Assembly: GCF_036242395.1 (NCBI RefSeq)
Contig: NZ_CP108458.1
Span: 1,674,001-1,738,000, forward strand
DNA: 64,000 nucleotides
Direction: 5' to 3'
From: Kitasatospora sp. NBC_01266
Lineage (GTDB): Bacteria; Actinomycetota; Actinomycetes; Streptomycetales; Streptomycetaceae
Shown here: one piece after another, positions 49,267-61,600 of the stretch
Numbering within the stretch: the stretch's first letter is position 1
Layout: the number at the start of each line of letters is the position of its first letter
Program-made: the position numbers and the translations under genes
The notes under the pieces: generated by a model
What the model was told of the DNA's origin: nothing
What the model saw: the letters and a program-made list of their open reading frames with translations, nothing else
Database searches by the model: none

Positions 49267-52200
49267 TCAGGACATGCCGAGTTCTTGATCGATGAAGGCG
49301 AAGACCTCGTCGGAGGTCGCCTCGTGCAGCTGGTCGGCGACGGCGGCGGCCTCGACCGGAGCGTTCGCGCTCCGCGCGGCCGAACCCGAACCCCACTTCG
49401 CCAGCACGGCGTTGAGGCGCACCGCGATCCGGGTCCGGTCGTCCTCCTCGGCCGTGAGCGCGGCCAGCGCCGCTTCCAGGCGGTCGAACTCCGCCAGCAC
49501 CGAGGCCACGCCGCCCTGGTCCTGCGGGCAGAGTTCGGCGTGCAGGTGGGCGGCCAGGTCGACCGAGGTGGGGTAGTCGAAGACCAGGGTGGGCGGCAAC
49601 TGCCGCCCGACGGCGGCGCCGAGCTGGTTGCGCAGCTCGACGGCGGTCAGCGAGTCGAACCCGAGGTCCTTGAACGCCCGGTTGGGCTCGACGGCCTGGG
49701 CAGAGCTGTGGCCGAGCACCAGCGCCACCTTGCCGCGCACCAGCGTGAGCAGCGCCTCCTCCCGTTCGGCCGGGGCCAGTTGGGCCAGCCGCTGGGCGAG
49801 GTCGGGAGCCGCCGGGTCGACCGCCCCGGCGGACTCCTGGAGCGAGGCCAGGATGCCTGCCACCTCCGGCAGTCGGTCGAAGAGGCGGCTCGGACGGGCA
49901 GCGGTGAAGCCGGGGGCGAAGCGGGCCCAGTCGATGTCCACGATGGCGAGCAGGGCGGGGCCGGTGCCGAGCGAGCGACGGTAGGCGGCGGTTGCCGCCT
50001 CGGGCGGCATCGCGGGCAGCCCGGCCCGCCGGGTGCGCTGCTCGACCACGCTGCCGTCCGCCGCCAGGCCGCCCTCGGCCCACGGGCCCCAGGCGATCGA
50101 GCTGCCGGGCAGGCCGGCGGACCGGCGCTGCTCGGCCAGGATGTTGAGGAAGGCGTTGGCGGCCGCGTAGTTGGCCTGACCCGCGCCGCCGATGGTGCCG
50201 GAGACGGAGGAGAAGAGGACGAACTCGCTCAGCTGCTGATCCAGCGTCAGCTCGTGCAGGTTCAGCGCGGCGGTCACCTTGGCGCGCAGCACGGGAGCCA
50301 GGCGCTCCGGCGTCATCCGGTCGGCGACGCCGTCGTCCAGCACACCGGCGGTGTGCACCACCGAGGTCAGCGGGTGGGCGGCCGGGATCGCGCCGAGCAG
50401 CTCGGCGAGCGCCGCGCGGTCGGCGACGTCGCAGGCCGCCACCGCGACCTCGGCGCCGAGCGCGGTCAGCTCGGCCGCGAACTCCTCGGCCCCTGGGGCG
50501 TCGAGACCGCGCCGGCTGACCAGCAGCAACCGCGCGGCGCCGTCCTCGGCGTAGGCGCGGGCCACCTGGCGGCCGAGCGCGCCGGTGCCGCCGGTGATCA
50601 GCACCGTGCCGTGCCGCGGCGCGGGCTCGGGCCGGGCGGCGGGAAGCGGCGCGCGCTCCAGGCGGCGTACGTAGCAACCGGACTGACGGATCGCCAGCTG
50701 ATCCTCGCCCTCGGAGTCGGCGAGCAGCCGGCAGAGCAGGTCGAGGGCGGCATCGCCGGGCTCGGGCTCCAGGTCGACCAGACCGCCCCAGAGCGCGGGC
50801 GACTCCAGTGCCACGGCCCGGCCCAGGCCCCAAACGTGTGCCTGGAGCGCACCGCTGAGGCGCTCGCCGGGAGCGACCGCGACGGCGTCCCGGGTCAGGC
50901 ACCAGAGCGGGGCGTCCAGCGCGTCGGCCGCGTCGCCGAGGGCCTGGAGCAGCGCCAGGGTGGCGGCCAGACCGGCCGGGACGGAGGGGTGTTCGGGGTG
51001 GGCGGACTCGTCCAGCGCGAGCAGCGACAGGACGCCGGCGGCCGGGGCCTCGGCGCGCAGCAACTCGGCCAGGCGGTCCCGGTCGAAGCGGTCGGCCGCC
51101 GAGAGCGCGAGGTGACGCACCTGGGCGCCGTGGCGGGTCAGCGCGGCGGCGGCCGCGGTGACGAACGGGTCCTCGGCCAGCTCGGCGGGGACGGCGAGCA
51201 GCCAGCTGCCACCGAGCCGGGCGGTGCCCGCGAACGGCGCGGGACGCCAGCTGAGGCTGTAGCGCCACGCCTCGGTCCGCGCGTCGGCGCTGCGGCGGCG
51301 GTGGTAGGTGGAGAGGGCGGGCAGGAGTTGGCCGAGGGCGGCGGGGTCGGGGAGGTCGAGGGTGGTGGTGAGGGTGGCGAGGTCCTGCTGCTCGACGGCC
51401 GCCCAGAAGCGGGCGTCCAGGTCGGTGGCGGCGGCTGCCTTGGGAGCGGCCACCACGGTGGGCCAGAAGCGGGTGCGCTGGAAGGCGTAGGTGGGCAGGT
51501 CGACGCCGTGGGCGTCGGCGGGCAGGGTGGCGGCCCAGTCGACGGCCGTGCCGCGCGTGTAGGCGCTCGCAAGGGCGGTGAGCAGGGTCTCCGCCTCGGG
51601 GCGCCCGGCTCGCTGGGTGGGGATGCAGCCGGTCTCGGCGGCCATCGCGGAGAGCACGGTGTCGGGGCCGATCTCCAGGAAGGTGCGCACACCATGGCCC
51701 TGGAGGGTGGCGAGGGCGTCGGCGAAGCGGACGGCCTCGCGGACGTGGCGCACCCAGTAGCCGGGGGCGGTGAGGTCCTCGGCGAGGGCGGTGACCAGCG
51801 GGATCCGGGGCTGCGCATAGGTGAGGGACTCGGCGACGGCCCGGAACTCGGCGAGCATCGGGTCCATCAGCGCGGAGTGGAAGGCGTGGCTGACGGTGAG
51901 GCGCTTGACCTTGCGGCCCTCGGCGCGGAACGCCGACTCAAGGGCGGTGATGTCGGCCTCGGCGCCAGAGACGACGATCGAGTCGGGCCCGTTGACGGCC
52001 GCGATGTCCACCATGCCGGTCAGGGCGGCGCGGACCTCGTCCTCGGTGGCCTGGACGGCGAGCATCGCGCCACCGGCGGGCAGTGCCTGCATCAGGCGAC
52101 CGCGAGCGGCCACCAGCTTGCAGGCGTCCGCCAGCGACCAGACACCCGCGACATGTGCGGCCGCGAGTTCGCCGATCGAGTGGCCGGCCAGGTAGTCGGG

Positions 52201-55200
52201 CCGGACACCCCAGGACTCCAGCAGGCGGAACAGCGCCACCTCGATGGCGAACAACCCGGCCTGGGTGTAGCCGGTCTGGTCCAGCAGGTCCGACTCGGTG
52301 TCGAACAGCACCTCGCGCAGCGGGCGTTCCAGCTCGGCGTCGAACCGCGCGCAGACCGCGTCCAGCGCGTCCGCGAACACCGGGAACGCGGCGTACAGTT
52401 CACGCCCCATCCCGGCCCGCTGACTGCCCTGCCCCGAGAAGAGCAGCGCCACCTTCGGGTCATCCGCAGCAGCACCACCCACCACACCCGACACCTCGCG
52501 ACCCTCGGCGAGAGCGGCCAGCCCAGCCAGCAGCGCCTCACGACCCCGACCGACCACCACCGCCCGACGCTCCAGCGCAGCCCGCTGTGTCACCAGCGAG
52601 AAGGCGACGTCCTGCGGACGCAACTCGCTGTCGTGCTCGACCCGTTGCAGCAACTGCCGCGCCTGGTCCTGGAGCGCGCGCTCCGTGCGGCCCGAAAGCA
52701 CCCACGGAGTGACGCAGTCGACCGCCTCGGAAGCCACCTCAACGGTCTCCGGGGTGACTTCGATGATCGCGTGCGCATTGGTGCCGCTCACGCCGAACGA
52801 GGAGACACCCGCACGACGCGGACCCTCACCCTCCGGCCACACCCGCTTCTCGGTGACCAGCTCCACCGCGCCCGCCGACCAGTCGATCTGCGGCGACGGC
52901 TCATCCACATGCAGCGTCTGCGGCACGATCCCGTGCCGCATCGCCAGCACCATCTTGATCACACCCGCCACACCCGCCGCCGCCTGAGTGTGCCCGATGT
53001 TCGACTTCACCGACCCCAGCAGCAACGGCCGCTCAGCCGGACGACCCTGGCCGTAGGTCGCCAGCAGCGCCTCCGCCTCGATCGGATCACCCAACGCCGT
53101 ACCCGTCCCATGCGCCTCCACGACGTCAACCTGACCAGCCGACAGACCGGCGCTTGCCAAAGCCTGCCGGATCACCCGCTGCTGCGACGGACCGTTCGGC
53201 GCCGTCAGACCGTTCGACGCGCCATCCTGGTTCACCGCCGTACCACGCACCGTCGCCAGCACCCGGTGCCCCAACCGCTCGGCATCGGACAACCGCTCCA
53301 CCAGCAGCAGCCCGACCCCCTCACCCCAGCCGGTGCCGTCCGCTGCCGCCGCGAACGCCTTGCACCGGCTGTCCGCCGCCAGGCCGCCCTGACGCCCGAA
53401 CTCGGCGAACGAGGCGGGGGTCGACATCACGGTCGCGCCACCGGCTACCGCCATCGCGCACTCGCCGTTGCGCAGCGCCTGGACGGCCAGGTGAAGAGCA
53501 ACCAGGGAGGAGGAGCAGGCCGTGTCCACGGTGACCGCGGGGCCCTCGAAGCCGAAGGTGTAGGAGAGGCGGCCCGAGACCACGCTCGCCGCGTTGCCCG
53601 TCAGCACATGGCCGGCCACGTCCTCCGCAGCGGCGGCGAGCAGGGCCGGGTAGTCCTGGCCGTTGGTGCCGACGAAGACGCCGGTCGAACTCCCGCGCAG
53701 CGCCGAGAGATCGATTCCGGCCTGCTCGAACAGCTCCCAGGAGGTCTCCAGCAGCAGCCGCTGCTGCGGGTCCATCGCCAGCGCCTCGCGCGGCGAGATC
53801 CCGAAGAAGTCCGCGTCGAACTCGCCCGCCTCATAGAGGAACGCGCCCTGGCGTGCCCCCTCGCTCGCGGCGAAGAGCGACTCCAGGTCCCAGCCACGGT
53901 CGTTGGGGAACTCCGCGATGGTGTCGGTGCCCGACTCCAGCAGCCGCCAGAACTCCTCCGGCGAGGCGGCCCCGCCCGGGTAGCGGCAGGCCATCCCGAC
54001 GATCACCACCGGGTCGTCCTCGACCACCGACCGCACCGGCGCGGCGACTTCCGCACCCACCGCCTGCGCGCCCGAGTCCGAGAGCTTGCCCAGCAGGAAC
54101 TCGCCCAGCACCCTCGGCGTCGGGTAGTCGAAGACCAACCCCGCCGGCAGCCGCTGACCCGACAACTTCGCCAGCCGGTTCCGCAGTTCCACCGCCGTCA
54201 GCGAATCGAACCCCAGGTCCCGGAAGGCCCGCCCCGCCGCCACCGCGTCCACCGAGCCATACCCCAGCACCGACGCCGCCTCGGCACAGACCCAGCCCAC
54301 CACCGCCGACAACCGCTCCCCCGCCACCAGACCCGCCAACCGACCAGCCCAACCGGCGAGTTCGGCCGTGGCCTCGGCCGAGGTGTCGGCCGCCAGCCCG
54401 AGGCTCTCCAGCACATCGGCCAGCAGTGCGGACGGCCGAACGGAGACGAAGGAGGGCGCGAACCGCTCCCAGGCCACCTCGGCCACCGCGAGCGTGGTGT
54501 CGCCGACCGCCAACGCCCGTGCCAGTGCGGTCAGTCCACCGGCCGGGGCCATCGCGGGCAGGCCGCTGCGCCGCATCCGGGCGCCGACCACCGCGCTGTC
54601 CGCCGCCAGACCGTCCTCCGCCCACGGACCCCACGCGATGGAGGTCGCCGGCAGGCCGAGGGTGGCGCGGTACTCGGCGAGGGCGTCCAGGTAGGCGTTG
54701 GCGGCGGCGTAGTTGCCCTGACCGGCCGCACCCAGGGTGCCCGCCAGCGAGGAGAAGAGCACGAACGCCGAAAGATTCTGACTCTTCGTCAGTTCATGCA
54801 AATGCCAAGCCGATTCCGCCTTCGCCGCCAGCACCGCGTGCAGCCGCTCGGCCGTCAGTCCCTCCAGCACACCGTCATCCAGCACACCCGCCGCGTGCAC
54901 GACCGCCGACAGCTCAACGCCCTCGATGGCCTGGGCGAGCGCGTCCCGGTCCGCCACATCGCAGGCCACGATGTCGACCCTGGCCCCCAGGCCGCGCAGT
55001 TCCTCGGCCAGTTCGCCGGCTCCCGGTGCCTGCGGGCCACGACGGCTCACCAGCACCAGGTGCTCGGCACCCTGCCCGACCAGCCAGCGCGCCACCTGCG
55101 CACCCAGCCCGCCCGTCCCACCGGTCACCAGCACCGAACCCGAGACCGACCAGCCGGCCTCCACCGCGATCCCCGGCAACGCCCGCTCCAACCGGGCCCC

Positions 55201-58200
55201 GAAGACCCCGGACGCCCGAACCGCCACCTGGTCCTCAACCGACTGCGCCAGCACCGCGCAGAGCCGCGCACCAGCCCGCGCGTCCAACTCCTCGGGAACG
55301 TCGACCAGACCACCCCAGCGCTCCGGGAACTCCAGCGCCGCCACCCGACCCAGACCCCACACCGGCGCGGCGCCCGGCGCCGTCAGCGCATCCGAGCGAC
55401 CCACCGACACCGCACCCGAGGTCACCCACCAGACCCGGGCGTCCGCCCCCAGCTGGGCCAGGGCCTGGAGCAGCGAGAGCTGACCGACCGGCGCGACCGG
55501 GGCGACAGCAGCGGGCCCCACCAGCGAGAGCACCCCGGCGAACTCGCGCCCGGCAACCGCCTCCGCCAGCCCCGAAGCGTCATCGATGACCTCGACCGCT
55601 TCGGCGCCACCGGCCCGCAGCGCCGCCACCACGGCACCAGAATCCTGACCATGCGTCACCACCAGCCAGGCGCCGGCCAGCGCGACACCGGCCTCCACCG
55701 ACACCGGCCGCCAGACCACCCGGTAGCGCCACTCGTCCACCACCGAGGCCTCACGCCGCCCACGACGCCACGCCGCGATCGCCGGCAGCACCTCACCGAA
55801 CGGCTGCGCCCCATCGACACCCAGCGCATCCGAGAGCCCCGCCAGGTCACCACCGTCAACCGCCGCCCAGAAACCCGCCTCCGCCGGATCCGAACCGGCC
55901 GCCGCACCGGCGCCGACCGCCGACTCCAGCCAGAGCCGCTCCCGCTGGAAGGCATAAGTCGGCAGGTCGACATGGACATCCGAGGTCAGCACGCGCGACC
56001 AGTCCACCGTGGCGCCGTTGACGAAGGCCTCGGCGACAGAGGCCAAGAAGCGACGCGCATCGCCCTGTTCGCGACGCAGAGTCCCCAGCGCGATACCGCC
56101 ACCGTTGGCGTCCAGGGTGTCCTGCACGCCCACGGTGAGCACCGGGTGCGGGCTGGACTCCACGAAGACCCGGTGCCCGGCCTTGGCCAGCTCCTCCACC
56201 GCGAACTGCAGCCGGACCGGGTGCCGCAGGTTCTCGTACCAGTAACGCCCGCCCAGCTCACCCGGCTTGACCCACTCCCCCGTATACGTCGAGAACATCG
56301 GGATACTCGGCGCCAGACCCGTCACCGGCGCCAACGCCTCGACAATCTCCGCCTCCAGCACCTCCATCTGCGCGGAGTGCGAGGCGTAGTCCACCCTCAC
56401 CCGACGGGCATCCACACCCACCGCAGCACACCAAGCCAGGAACTCGTCCAGACCGGCAGCCTCACCCGAAACCACCACCGAACCCGGCCCGTTCACCGCC
56501 GCGATGCCGACCCGGCCCTCAAACCCCGCCAGCAGCTCACCCGCCGTCGACGCCGAAGCGAAGAGCGACACCATGCCACCCGAACCCGCCACCCGCGCCA
56601 GCGCCTTCGCCCGCAGCGCCACCACCCGCGCAGCATCCTCCAACGACAACGCACCCGCCACACAAGCCGCCGCGATCTCACCCTGCGAGTGACCCACCAC
56701 AGCCGACGGCGTGATCCCCATCGAACGCCACAGCGCCGCCAACGACACCATCACCGCGAAGAGCACCGGCTGCACCACGTCAACCCGCTCCAGCAACGCG
56801 ACATCCGCCAGCGCATCCTCCAACGACCAGTCCACAAAAGGCTTCAGCGCCTCAGCACAGGCCGCGATCGACTCCGCGAACACCGGCGAAGCCGCCATCA
56901 GCCCCGACGCCATCCCCACCCACTGCGAACCCTGACCCGGGAAGACCAGCACCACCCCACCGCTGCCCTCACCCCGGCCGGTCAGCCCGCCACCGGCGGC
57001 GATCTCGCGCAGCCCGGCGAGCAGCTCGTCCCGGTCGGTACCCAGCACCACCGCGCGGTCCTCGAAGACCGAGCGCCCACGCACCAGCGCCGCACCCACC
57101 GCCGCCGGCTCGCCCTCGACCGCCGTCAGCCGCTCCGCCTGCGCCCGCAGCGCCGCCGCTCCCCGCCCGGAGAGGACCCACGGCACCACCGGCGACTCGA
57201 GCGCCGCAACGGCGACAACCGGGGCCTCCGAGACCTCATCTGACACGTCATCAGCGAGCGCGGCGACCGGCGCCTGCTCAAGAATCACATGCGCGTTGGT
57301 CCCGCTGATCCCGAACGAGGAGACGCCCGCCCGGCGCGGCTCCCCCGTCTGCGGCCAGGCCGCCGCCTCGGTCAGCAGCTCGACCGCACCGGCCGACCAG
57401 TCCACGTGCGGGGTCGGCTCGTCCACGTGCAGCGTGCGCGGCAGCAGGCCGCCGCGCATCGCCAGCACCATCTTGATCACACCCGCCACCCCGGCCGCCG
57501 CCTGGGTGTGGCCGATGTTGGACTTCACCGAGCCGAGCAGCAGTGGCGCGCGGCCCTCCTCGCGGCCCTGGCCGTAGGTGGCCAGCAGCGCCTGGGCCTC
57601 GATCGGGTCGCCCAGCGGGGTGCCCGTGCCGTGCGCCTCGACCACGTCGACCTGGTCGGCCGTCAGCCGGGCGTTCTCCAGCGCCTGGCGGATCACCCGC
57701 TGCTGCGAGGGGCCGTTCGGCGCCGTCAGGCCGTTCGACGCGCCGTCCTGGTTCACGGCCGAGCCCCGGACCACGGCCAGTACCTGGTGGCCCAGCCGCT
57801 CGGCGTCGCCGAGCCGCTCGACCAGCAGCATGCCCACGCCCTCGGAGCTGCCGAAGCCGTCGGCGGCCGCCGCGAAGGCCTTGCAGCGGCCGTCGGCGGC
57901 CAGACCGCGCTGCTTGCTGAACTCGGTCAGCGTGCTCGGGTTGGTCATCACGGTCACGCCGCCGGCCAGCGCCATCGAGCACTCGCCGCCGCGCAGCGCC
58001 TGCACCGCCAGGTGCAGCGCCACCAGCGAGGAGGAGCAGGCCGTGTCCACGGTGACCGCCGGGCCCTCCAGGCCCAGCGTGTAGGAGACCCGGCCCGAGG
58101 CGGCGCTGGTCACGTTGCCGGTGAGCAGGTGGCCTTCCAGGCCCTCGGGGAGCGGGTAGACGCCGGTGGTGTAGCCGCTGTAGGCGGCGCCGACGAAGAC

Positions 58201-58653
58201 GCCGGTCCGACTGCCTTGCAGGGTCGCGGGGTTGAGCCCGGCCCGCTCGACGGCCTCCCAGGCGGCCTCCAGGACCAGGCGCTGCTGGGGGTCCATCGCC
58301 AGCGCCTCACGCGGCGAGATCCCGAAGAAGCCGGGGTCGAAGTCCGCGGCGCCGGTCAGGAAACCGCCGCCGCGGACGTAACTGGTGCCCGGGCCCTCGG
58401 CGTCGGGGTCGTAGAGGGCGCCCAGGTCCCAGCCCCGGTCCTCGGGGAAGCCGCCGATGGCGTCCTGCTCGCCGAGGACCAGCTGCCACAACTCCTCGGG
58501 AGAGGAGATCCCGCCGGGGAACCGGCAGGCCATGCCCACGATGGCGATGGGCTCCTGCTCGGCCGCCTCGATCTCGCGCAGCCGCTGCCGACTGCGACGC
58601 AGATCGGCGGTGACGCGCTTCAGGTAGTCCCGGAGCTTTTCTTCGTTCTCCAC
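49267..58653 (-). CDS. Modular type I PKS (C): KS-AT(mm)-KR-ACP / KS-AT(mal)-KR-ACP
   Basis: A 3128-residue bimodular PKS. N-terminal docking helix [15 protein letters not shown]. Module 1: KS (TACSSS near 204), methylmalonyl AT (GHSQG near 653, YASH), KR near 1178 (LDD, B-type), ACP near 1481 (GFDSL). Module 2: KS near 1708, malonyl AT (GHSIG near 2154, HAFH), KR near 2689 (LDD; Tyr in [11 protein letters not shown]), ACP near 2998, then a C-terminal docking segment ending in [14 protein letters not shown]. Both modules should leave a beta-hydroxyl. The start is placed at GTG 58653 because AGGTGA precedes it by 5 nt; the GTG three codons upstream has no such site. It acts before PKS B and after PKS D. 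Confidence 0.95.
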   Translation of the reverse strand: MENEEKLRDYLKRVTADLRRSRQRLREIEAAEQEPIAIVGMACRFPGGISSPEELWQLVLGEQDAIGGFPEDRGWDLGALYDPDAEGPGTSYVRGGGFLTGAADFDPGFFGISPREALAMDPQQRLVLEAAWEAVERAGLNPATLQGSRTGVFVGAAYSGYTTGVYPLPEGLEGHLLTGNVTSAASGRVSYTLGLEGPAVTVDTACSSSLVALHLAVQALRGGECSMALAGGVTVMTNPSTLTEFSKQRGLAADGRCKAFAAAADGFGSSEGVGMLLVERLGDAERLGHQVLAVVRGSAVNQDGASNGLTAPNGPSQQRVIRQALENARLTADQVDVVEAHGTGTPLGDPIEAQALLATYGQGREEGRAPLLLGSVKSNIGHTQAAAGVAGVIKMVLAMRGGLLPRTLHVDEPTPHVDWSAGAVELLTEAAAWPQTGEPRRAGVSSFGISGTNAHVILEQAPVAALADDVSDEVSEAPVVAVAALESPVVPWVLSGRGAAALRAQAERLTAVEGEPAAVGAALVRGRSVFEDRAVVLGTDRDELLAGLREIAAGGGLTGRGEGSGGVVLVFPGQGSQWVGMASGLMAASPVFAESIAACAEALKPFVDWSLEDALADVALLERVDVVQPVLFAVMVSLAALWRSMGITPSAVVGHSQGEIAAACVAGALSLEDAARVVALRAKALARVAGSGGMVSLFASASTAGELLAGFEGRVGIAAVNGPGSVVVSGEAAGLDEFLAWCAAVGVDARRVRVDYASHSAQMEVLEAEIVEALAPVTGLAPSIPMFSTYTGEWVKPGELGGRYWYENLRHPVRLQFAVEELAKAGHRVFVESSPHPVLTVGVQDTLDANGGGIALGTLRREQGDARRFLASVAEAFVNGATVDWSRVLTSDVHVDLPTYAFQRERLWLESAVGAGAAAGSDPAEAGFWAAVDGGDLAGLSDALGVDGAQPFGEVLPAIAAWRRGRREASVVDEWRYRVVWRPVSVEAGVALAGAWLVVTHGQDSGAVVAALRAGGAEAVEVIDDASGLAEAVAGREFAGVLSLVGPAAVAPVAPVGQLSLLQALAQLGADARVWWVTSGAVSVGRSDALTAPGAAPVWGLGRVAALEFPERWGGLVDVPEELDARAGARLCAVLAQSVEDQVAVRASGVFGARLERALPGIAVEAGWSVSGSVLVTGGTGGLGAQVARWLVGQGAEHLVLVSRRGPQAPGAGELAEELRGLGARVDIVACDVADRDALAQAIEGVELSAVVHAAGVLDDGVLEGLTAERLHAVLAAKAESAWHLHELTKSQNLSAFVLFSSLAGTLGAAGQGNYAAANAYLDALAEYRATLGLPATSIAWGPWAEDGLAADSAVVGARMRRSGLPAMAPAGGLTALARALAVGDTTLAVAEVAWERFAPSFVSVRPSALLADVLESLGLAADTSAEATAELAGWAGRLAGLVAGERLSAVVGWVCAEAASVLGYGSVDAVAAGRAFRDLGFDSLTAVELRNRLAKLSGQRLPAGLVFDYPTPRVLGEFLLGKLSDSGAQAVGAEVAAPVRSVVEDDPVVIVGMACRYPGGAASPEEFWRLLESGTDTIAEFPNDRGWDLESLFAASEGARQGAFLYEAGEFDADFFGISPREALAMDPQQRLLLETSWELFEQAGIDLSALRGSSTGVFVGTNGQDYPALLAAAAEDVAGHVLTGNAASVVSGRLSYTFGFEGPAVTVDTACSSSLVALHLAVQALRNGECAMAVAGGATVMSTPASFAEFGRQGGLAADSRCKAFAAAADGTGWGEGVGLLLVERLSDAERLGHRVLATVRGTAVNQDGASNGLTAPNGPSQQRVIRQALASAGLSAGQVDVVEAHGTGTALGDPIEAEALLATYGQGRPAERPLLLGSVKSNIGHTQAAAGVAGVIKMVLAMRHGIVPQTLHVDEPSPQIDWSAGAVELVTEKRVWPEGEGPRRAGVSSFGVSGTNAHAIIEVTPETVEVASEAVDCVTPWVLSGRTERALQDQARQLLQRVEHDSELRPQDVAFSLVTQRAALERRAVVVGRGREALLAGLAALAEGREVSGVVGGAAADDPKVALLFSGQGSQRAGMGRELYAAFPVFADALDAVCARFDAELERPLREVLFDTESDLLDQTGYTQAGLFAIEVALFRLLESWGVRPDYLAGHSIGELAAAHVAGVWSLADACKLVAARGRLMQALPAGGAMLAVQATEDEVRAALTGMVDIAAVNGPDSIVVSGAEADITALESAFRAEGRKVKRLTVSHAFHSALMDPMLAEFRAVAESLTYAQPRIPLVTALAEDLTAPGYWVRHVREAVRFADALATLQGHGVRTFLEIGPDTVLSAMAAETGCIPTQRAGRPEAETLLTALASAYTRGTAVDWAATLPADAHGVDLPTYAFQRTRFWPTVVAAPKAAAATDLDARFWAAVEQQDLATLTTTLDLPDPAALGQLLPALSTYHRRRSADARTEAWRYSLSWRPAPFAGTARLGGSWLLAVPAELAEDPFVTAAAAALTRHGAQVRHLALSAADRFDRDRLAELLRAEAPAAGVLSLLALDESAHPEHPSVPAGLAATLALLQALGDAADALDAPLWCLTRDAVAVAPGERLSGALQAHVWGLGRAVALESPALWGGLVDLEPEPGDAALDLLCRLLADSEGEDQLAIRQSGCYVRRLERAPLPAARPEPAPRHGTVLITGGTGALGRQVARAYAEDGAARLLLVSRRGLDAPGAEEFAAELTALGAEVAVAACDVADRAALAELLGAIPAAHPLTSVVHTAGVLDDGVADRMTPERLAPVLRAKVTAALNLHELTLDQQLSEFVLFSSVSGTIGGAGQANYAAANAFLNILAEQRRSAGLPGSSIAWGPWAEGGLAADGSVVEQRTRRAGLPAMPPEAATAAYRRSLGTGPALLAIVDIDWARFAPGFTAARPSRLFDRLPEVAGILASLQESAGAVDPAAPDLAQRLAQLAPAEREEALLTLVRGKVALVLGHSSAQAVEPNRAFKDLGFDSLTAVELRNQLGAAVGRQLPPTLVFDYPTSVDLAAHLHAELCPQDQGGVASVLAEFDRLEAALAALTAEEDDRTRIAVRLNAVLAKWGSGSAARSANAPVEAAAVADQLHEATSDEVFAFIDQELGMS
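51288..56964 (-). repeat. Long direct repeat, copy 2 (PKS C modules 1-2)
   Basis: Partner of 35632-41326, displaced by about 15.65 kb in the same orientation. Long stretches of the AT, KR, ACP and next KS are identical including wobble bases. Several segments use TTG, GTG and GGT codons far more than surrounding PKS sequence, so the shared cassette looks like a block of different ancestry. Confidence 0.8.
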
Positions 58654-58696
58654 GTGAATCACCTATCGAGGCAGCCAAGCATGACGTGAGGTCAGC

Positions 58697-61600
58697 TCAG
58701 GACAGCCCGAACTCTTCGTCGATCAGATCGAAGAGGTCGTCGTCCGTCGCTGTGTCGATCTCCCGGGCCCCGGCCTCCGGGCCGGTACCGGTGTCCTGGA
58801 TCGCCCGCCACTTGGACAGCAGCGTCTCCAGGCGGGCGGTGACCGCCGCCCCCGTGCTGTCGCCGGGTGCGATGGCCGCCAGTGCGGCTTCCAGGGCGTC
58901 GAGTTCGCGCACGGCCGGGGTCGGCGCCGCCGACTCGTCCAGCTTGAGCTCGACGCGCAGGTACTCCACCAGGGCCTTGGGGCTCGGGTGGTCGAAGACC
59001 GTGGTCGCGGGCAGCCGCAGGCCGGTGGCCGCGCCCAGGCGGTTGCGGAACTCCACCGCCGTGAGCGAGTCGAAGCCGAGTTCCTTGAACGGGCGCTCGA
59101 CGTTGACCGCGCTCGCCGACTCGTGGCCGAGCACCACCGCCACCTGGCCGCAGACCAGGTCGAGCAGCGCCCGGTCCCGCTCGGCGGGGGCCAGCCCCGC
59201 CAGGCGCTGGGCCACGCTCGCCTCGCCCTCGGTGCCGGCCGGGCCGGCGGTGGCGGTGCGGCGGACCGGGCCCCGGACCAGGCCGCGCAGCAGCGGCGAC
59301 AGGCCGCCGTGCGCCGCCTGGGTCCGCAGCGCGGCCAGGTCCAGCTCGATCGGGACCAGCAGCGCCTCGGGCCGCGTGAGGGCGGCGTCGAAGAGCGCGA
59401 GTCCGGTCTCGGTGGCCAGTCGCAGGGTGCCGCCACGGGCGGTCCGGCTGAGGTCGGCCTGGTCGAGGTGGCCGGTCATCGTGCTGGACTGCTCCCACAG
59501 GCCCCAGGCCAGCGAGCTGCCGGGCAGGCCGTGGGCCTGCCGGTGCTGCGCCAGTGCGTCCAGGTAGGCGTTGGCCGCCGCGTAGTTGCCCTGTCCGGCC
59601 GCTCCGAAGGTGGAAGCGGCGGAGGAGAAGAGCACGAAGGCGGCCAGGTCCAGGTGGGCGGTGAGGCGGTGCAGCTGCCGGGCGGCGTCCGCCTTGGGCC
59701 GCAGCACGGTGTCCAGGCGCTGCGCGGTCTGCGAGCCGATCACGCCGTCGTCCAGCACGCCCGCCGCGTGCACCACCGCGGTCAGCGGGTGCTCGGCCGG
59801 GATGGCGTCGAGCACGGCGGCCAGTTCGGCGGCCTCCGCCACGTCGCAGGCCTCCAGCTGCACGGTGGCGCCCAGCTCCTGGAGCTCGTCCAGGAGTTCC
59901 GGTGCACCGGCGGCCTTGAGACCGCTGCGGCTGAGCAGCAGCAGGTGCTTGATGCCGTGCTCGGTGACCAGGCGGCGGGCCACCAGGGCACCCAGGGTGC
60001 CGGTGGCGCCGGTGACCAGGGCGGTGCCCTGCGGGTCCAGCGGCCGGGGCACGGTCAGCACGACCTTGCCGATGTGCTTGGCCTGGCTGACGAACCGGAA
60101 GGCCTCGCGGGCCTCGCGGACGTCCCAGGTGCGCACCGGCAGGGTGCGGATCGCCCCGGCGGCGAAGAGCCGCAGCAGTTCGGCGAGCAGTTCGGCGGTG
60201 CGCTCCGGCCCGGCCTCGGCCAGGTCGAAGGCGCGGTAGCGGATGCCCCGCGGCGCCTCGGAGCGGATGTCCGTCTTGCCCATCTCGATGAACCGGCCGC
60301 CGCGCGGCAGCAGTTCGAAGGAGGCGTCGACGTACTCCCGGGCCAGCGAGTTGAGGACCACGTCCATGCCCTCGCCGCCGGTCACCGCGTGGAACTTGTC
60401 GCGGAAGTCCAGGTCGCGCGAGGAGGCGATGTGGTCGTCGTCCAGGCCGAGTTCGCGCAGCGTGTCCCACTTGCCGGGACTGGCGGTGGCGAAGACCTCC
60501 GCACCCAGCCGGCGGGCCAGCTGGATCGCGGCCATCCCGACACCGCCGGCGCCGGCGTGCACCAGCACCCGCTCACCGGCGCGCAGGCCGGCCAGGTCAT
60601 CGAAGGCGTAGAGCGCGGTGAGGAAGACGATCGGCACCGAGGCGGCCTGGGCGAAGCTCCAGCCCTCGGGGATCCGGGCCACCGTGCGGTGGTCGGTGAC
60701 CGCCAGCGGGCCGAAGCCGCCGGTGACCATGCCGAGCACCCGGTCGCCGACCGCGAGGCCGGTGACGGCGGCGCCGGTCTCCACCACCACACCCGCGCCC
60801 TCGCTGCCGAGCAGCGACGGGTCCGGGTACATCCCGAGCCCGATCAGCACGTCGCGGAAGTTCAGGCCGCCGGCCCGCATCGCCAGGCGCACCTGGTGCG
60901 GCTCCAGCTCCCGTTCGGCGTCCGGGGCGGCCTGCAGTGCCAGGCCCTCCAGGGTGCCCTCGTCCACCACGGCCAGCCGCCACGGCGCGGTGGCCGTGGC
61001 CGGTACCGGGATCGGGGTGGACAGGGCCGCCGCGGTGGCCGTCCGGGCCAGTCGCGGGGTGAGCACCGCGCCGCCGCGCAGCGCGAGTTGCGGCTCGGCA
61101 CAGGCGAGGGCGGCGGCGAGCGCCTCGGCGGAGTCCACCGTGTCGTCGGTGTCGACCAGTTGCAGGCGCAACGGGTTCTCCGACTGCGCGGAGCGCACCA
61201 GACCCCAGACGGCGGCCGCCGCCAGGTCGGTGACGTCCTCGCCGGCGCCCGTGGCCAGCGCGCCACGGGTGACCACGCTGAGCCGCAGCGCCTCGAAGGC
61301 GGGCTCGGCGAGCCACTGCTGGAGCAGCTCCAGCGCCTGGTGGGTGGCCGGGTGCACGTCCTGGGCGGGGCCGTCGGACGACAGCCGGACGACCACCGGG
61401 CGACCGGCCGCCGCCAACTCGGCGGCGTGCGGCACCAGATCGGCCAGCGTCTGACGGTCCGTCAGAGTCCAGGGCTCGACCGCCGAGGCGGCGTCGGCGG
61501 CGTCGGCCGCGCGGACCCACTCCATCCGGTAGAGGGACTGGGCGGCGGGGCCCTCCTGGGCCGCGTTCAGCAGTTCGGCGGCGATCGGCCGCAGCGTCAG

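Noticed and set aside
32115..49295. A 5726-residue open frame on the plus strand, and similar giant frames at 25506-32006 and 49207-57243
   Set aside because: They lie fully antisense to the PKS genes. In such GC-rich coding DNA the opposite strand stays open because wobble G/C removes stop codons. The translations show mirror-image low complexity (HRQR, GVDHL) and no domain.
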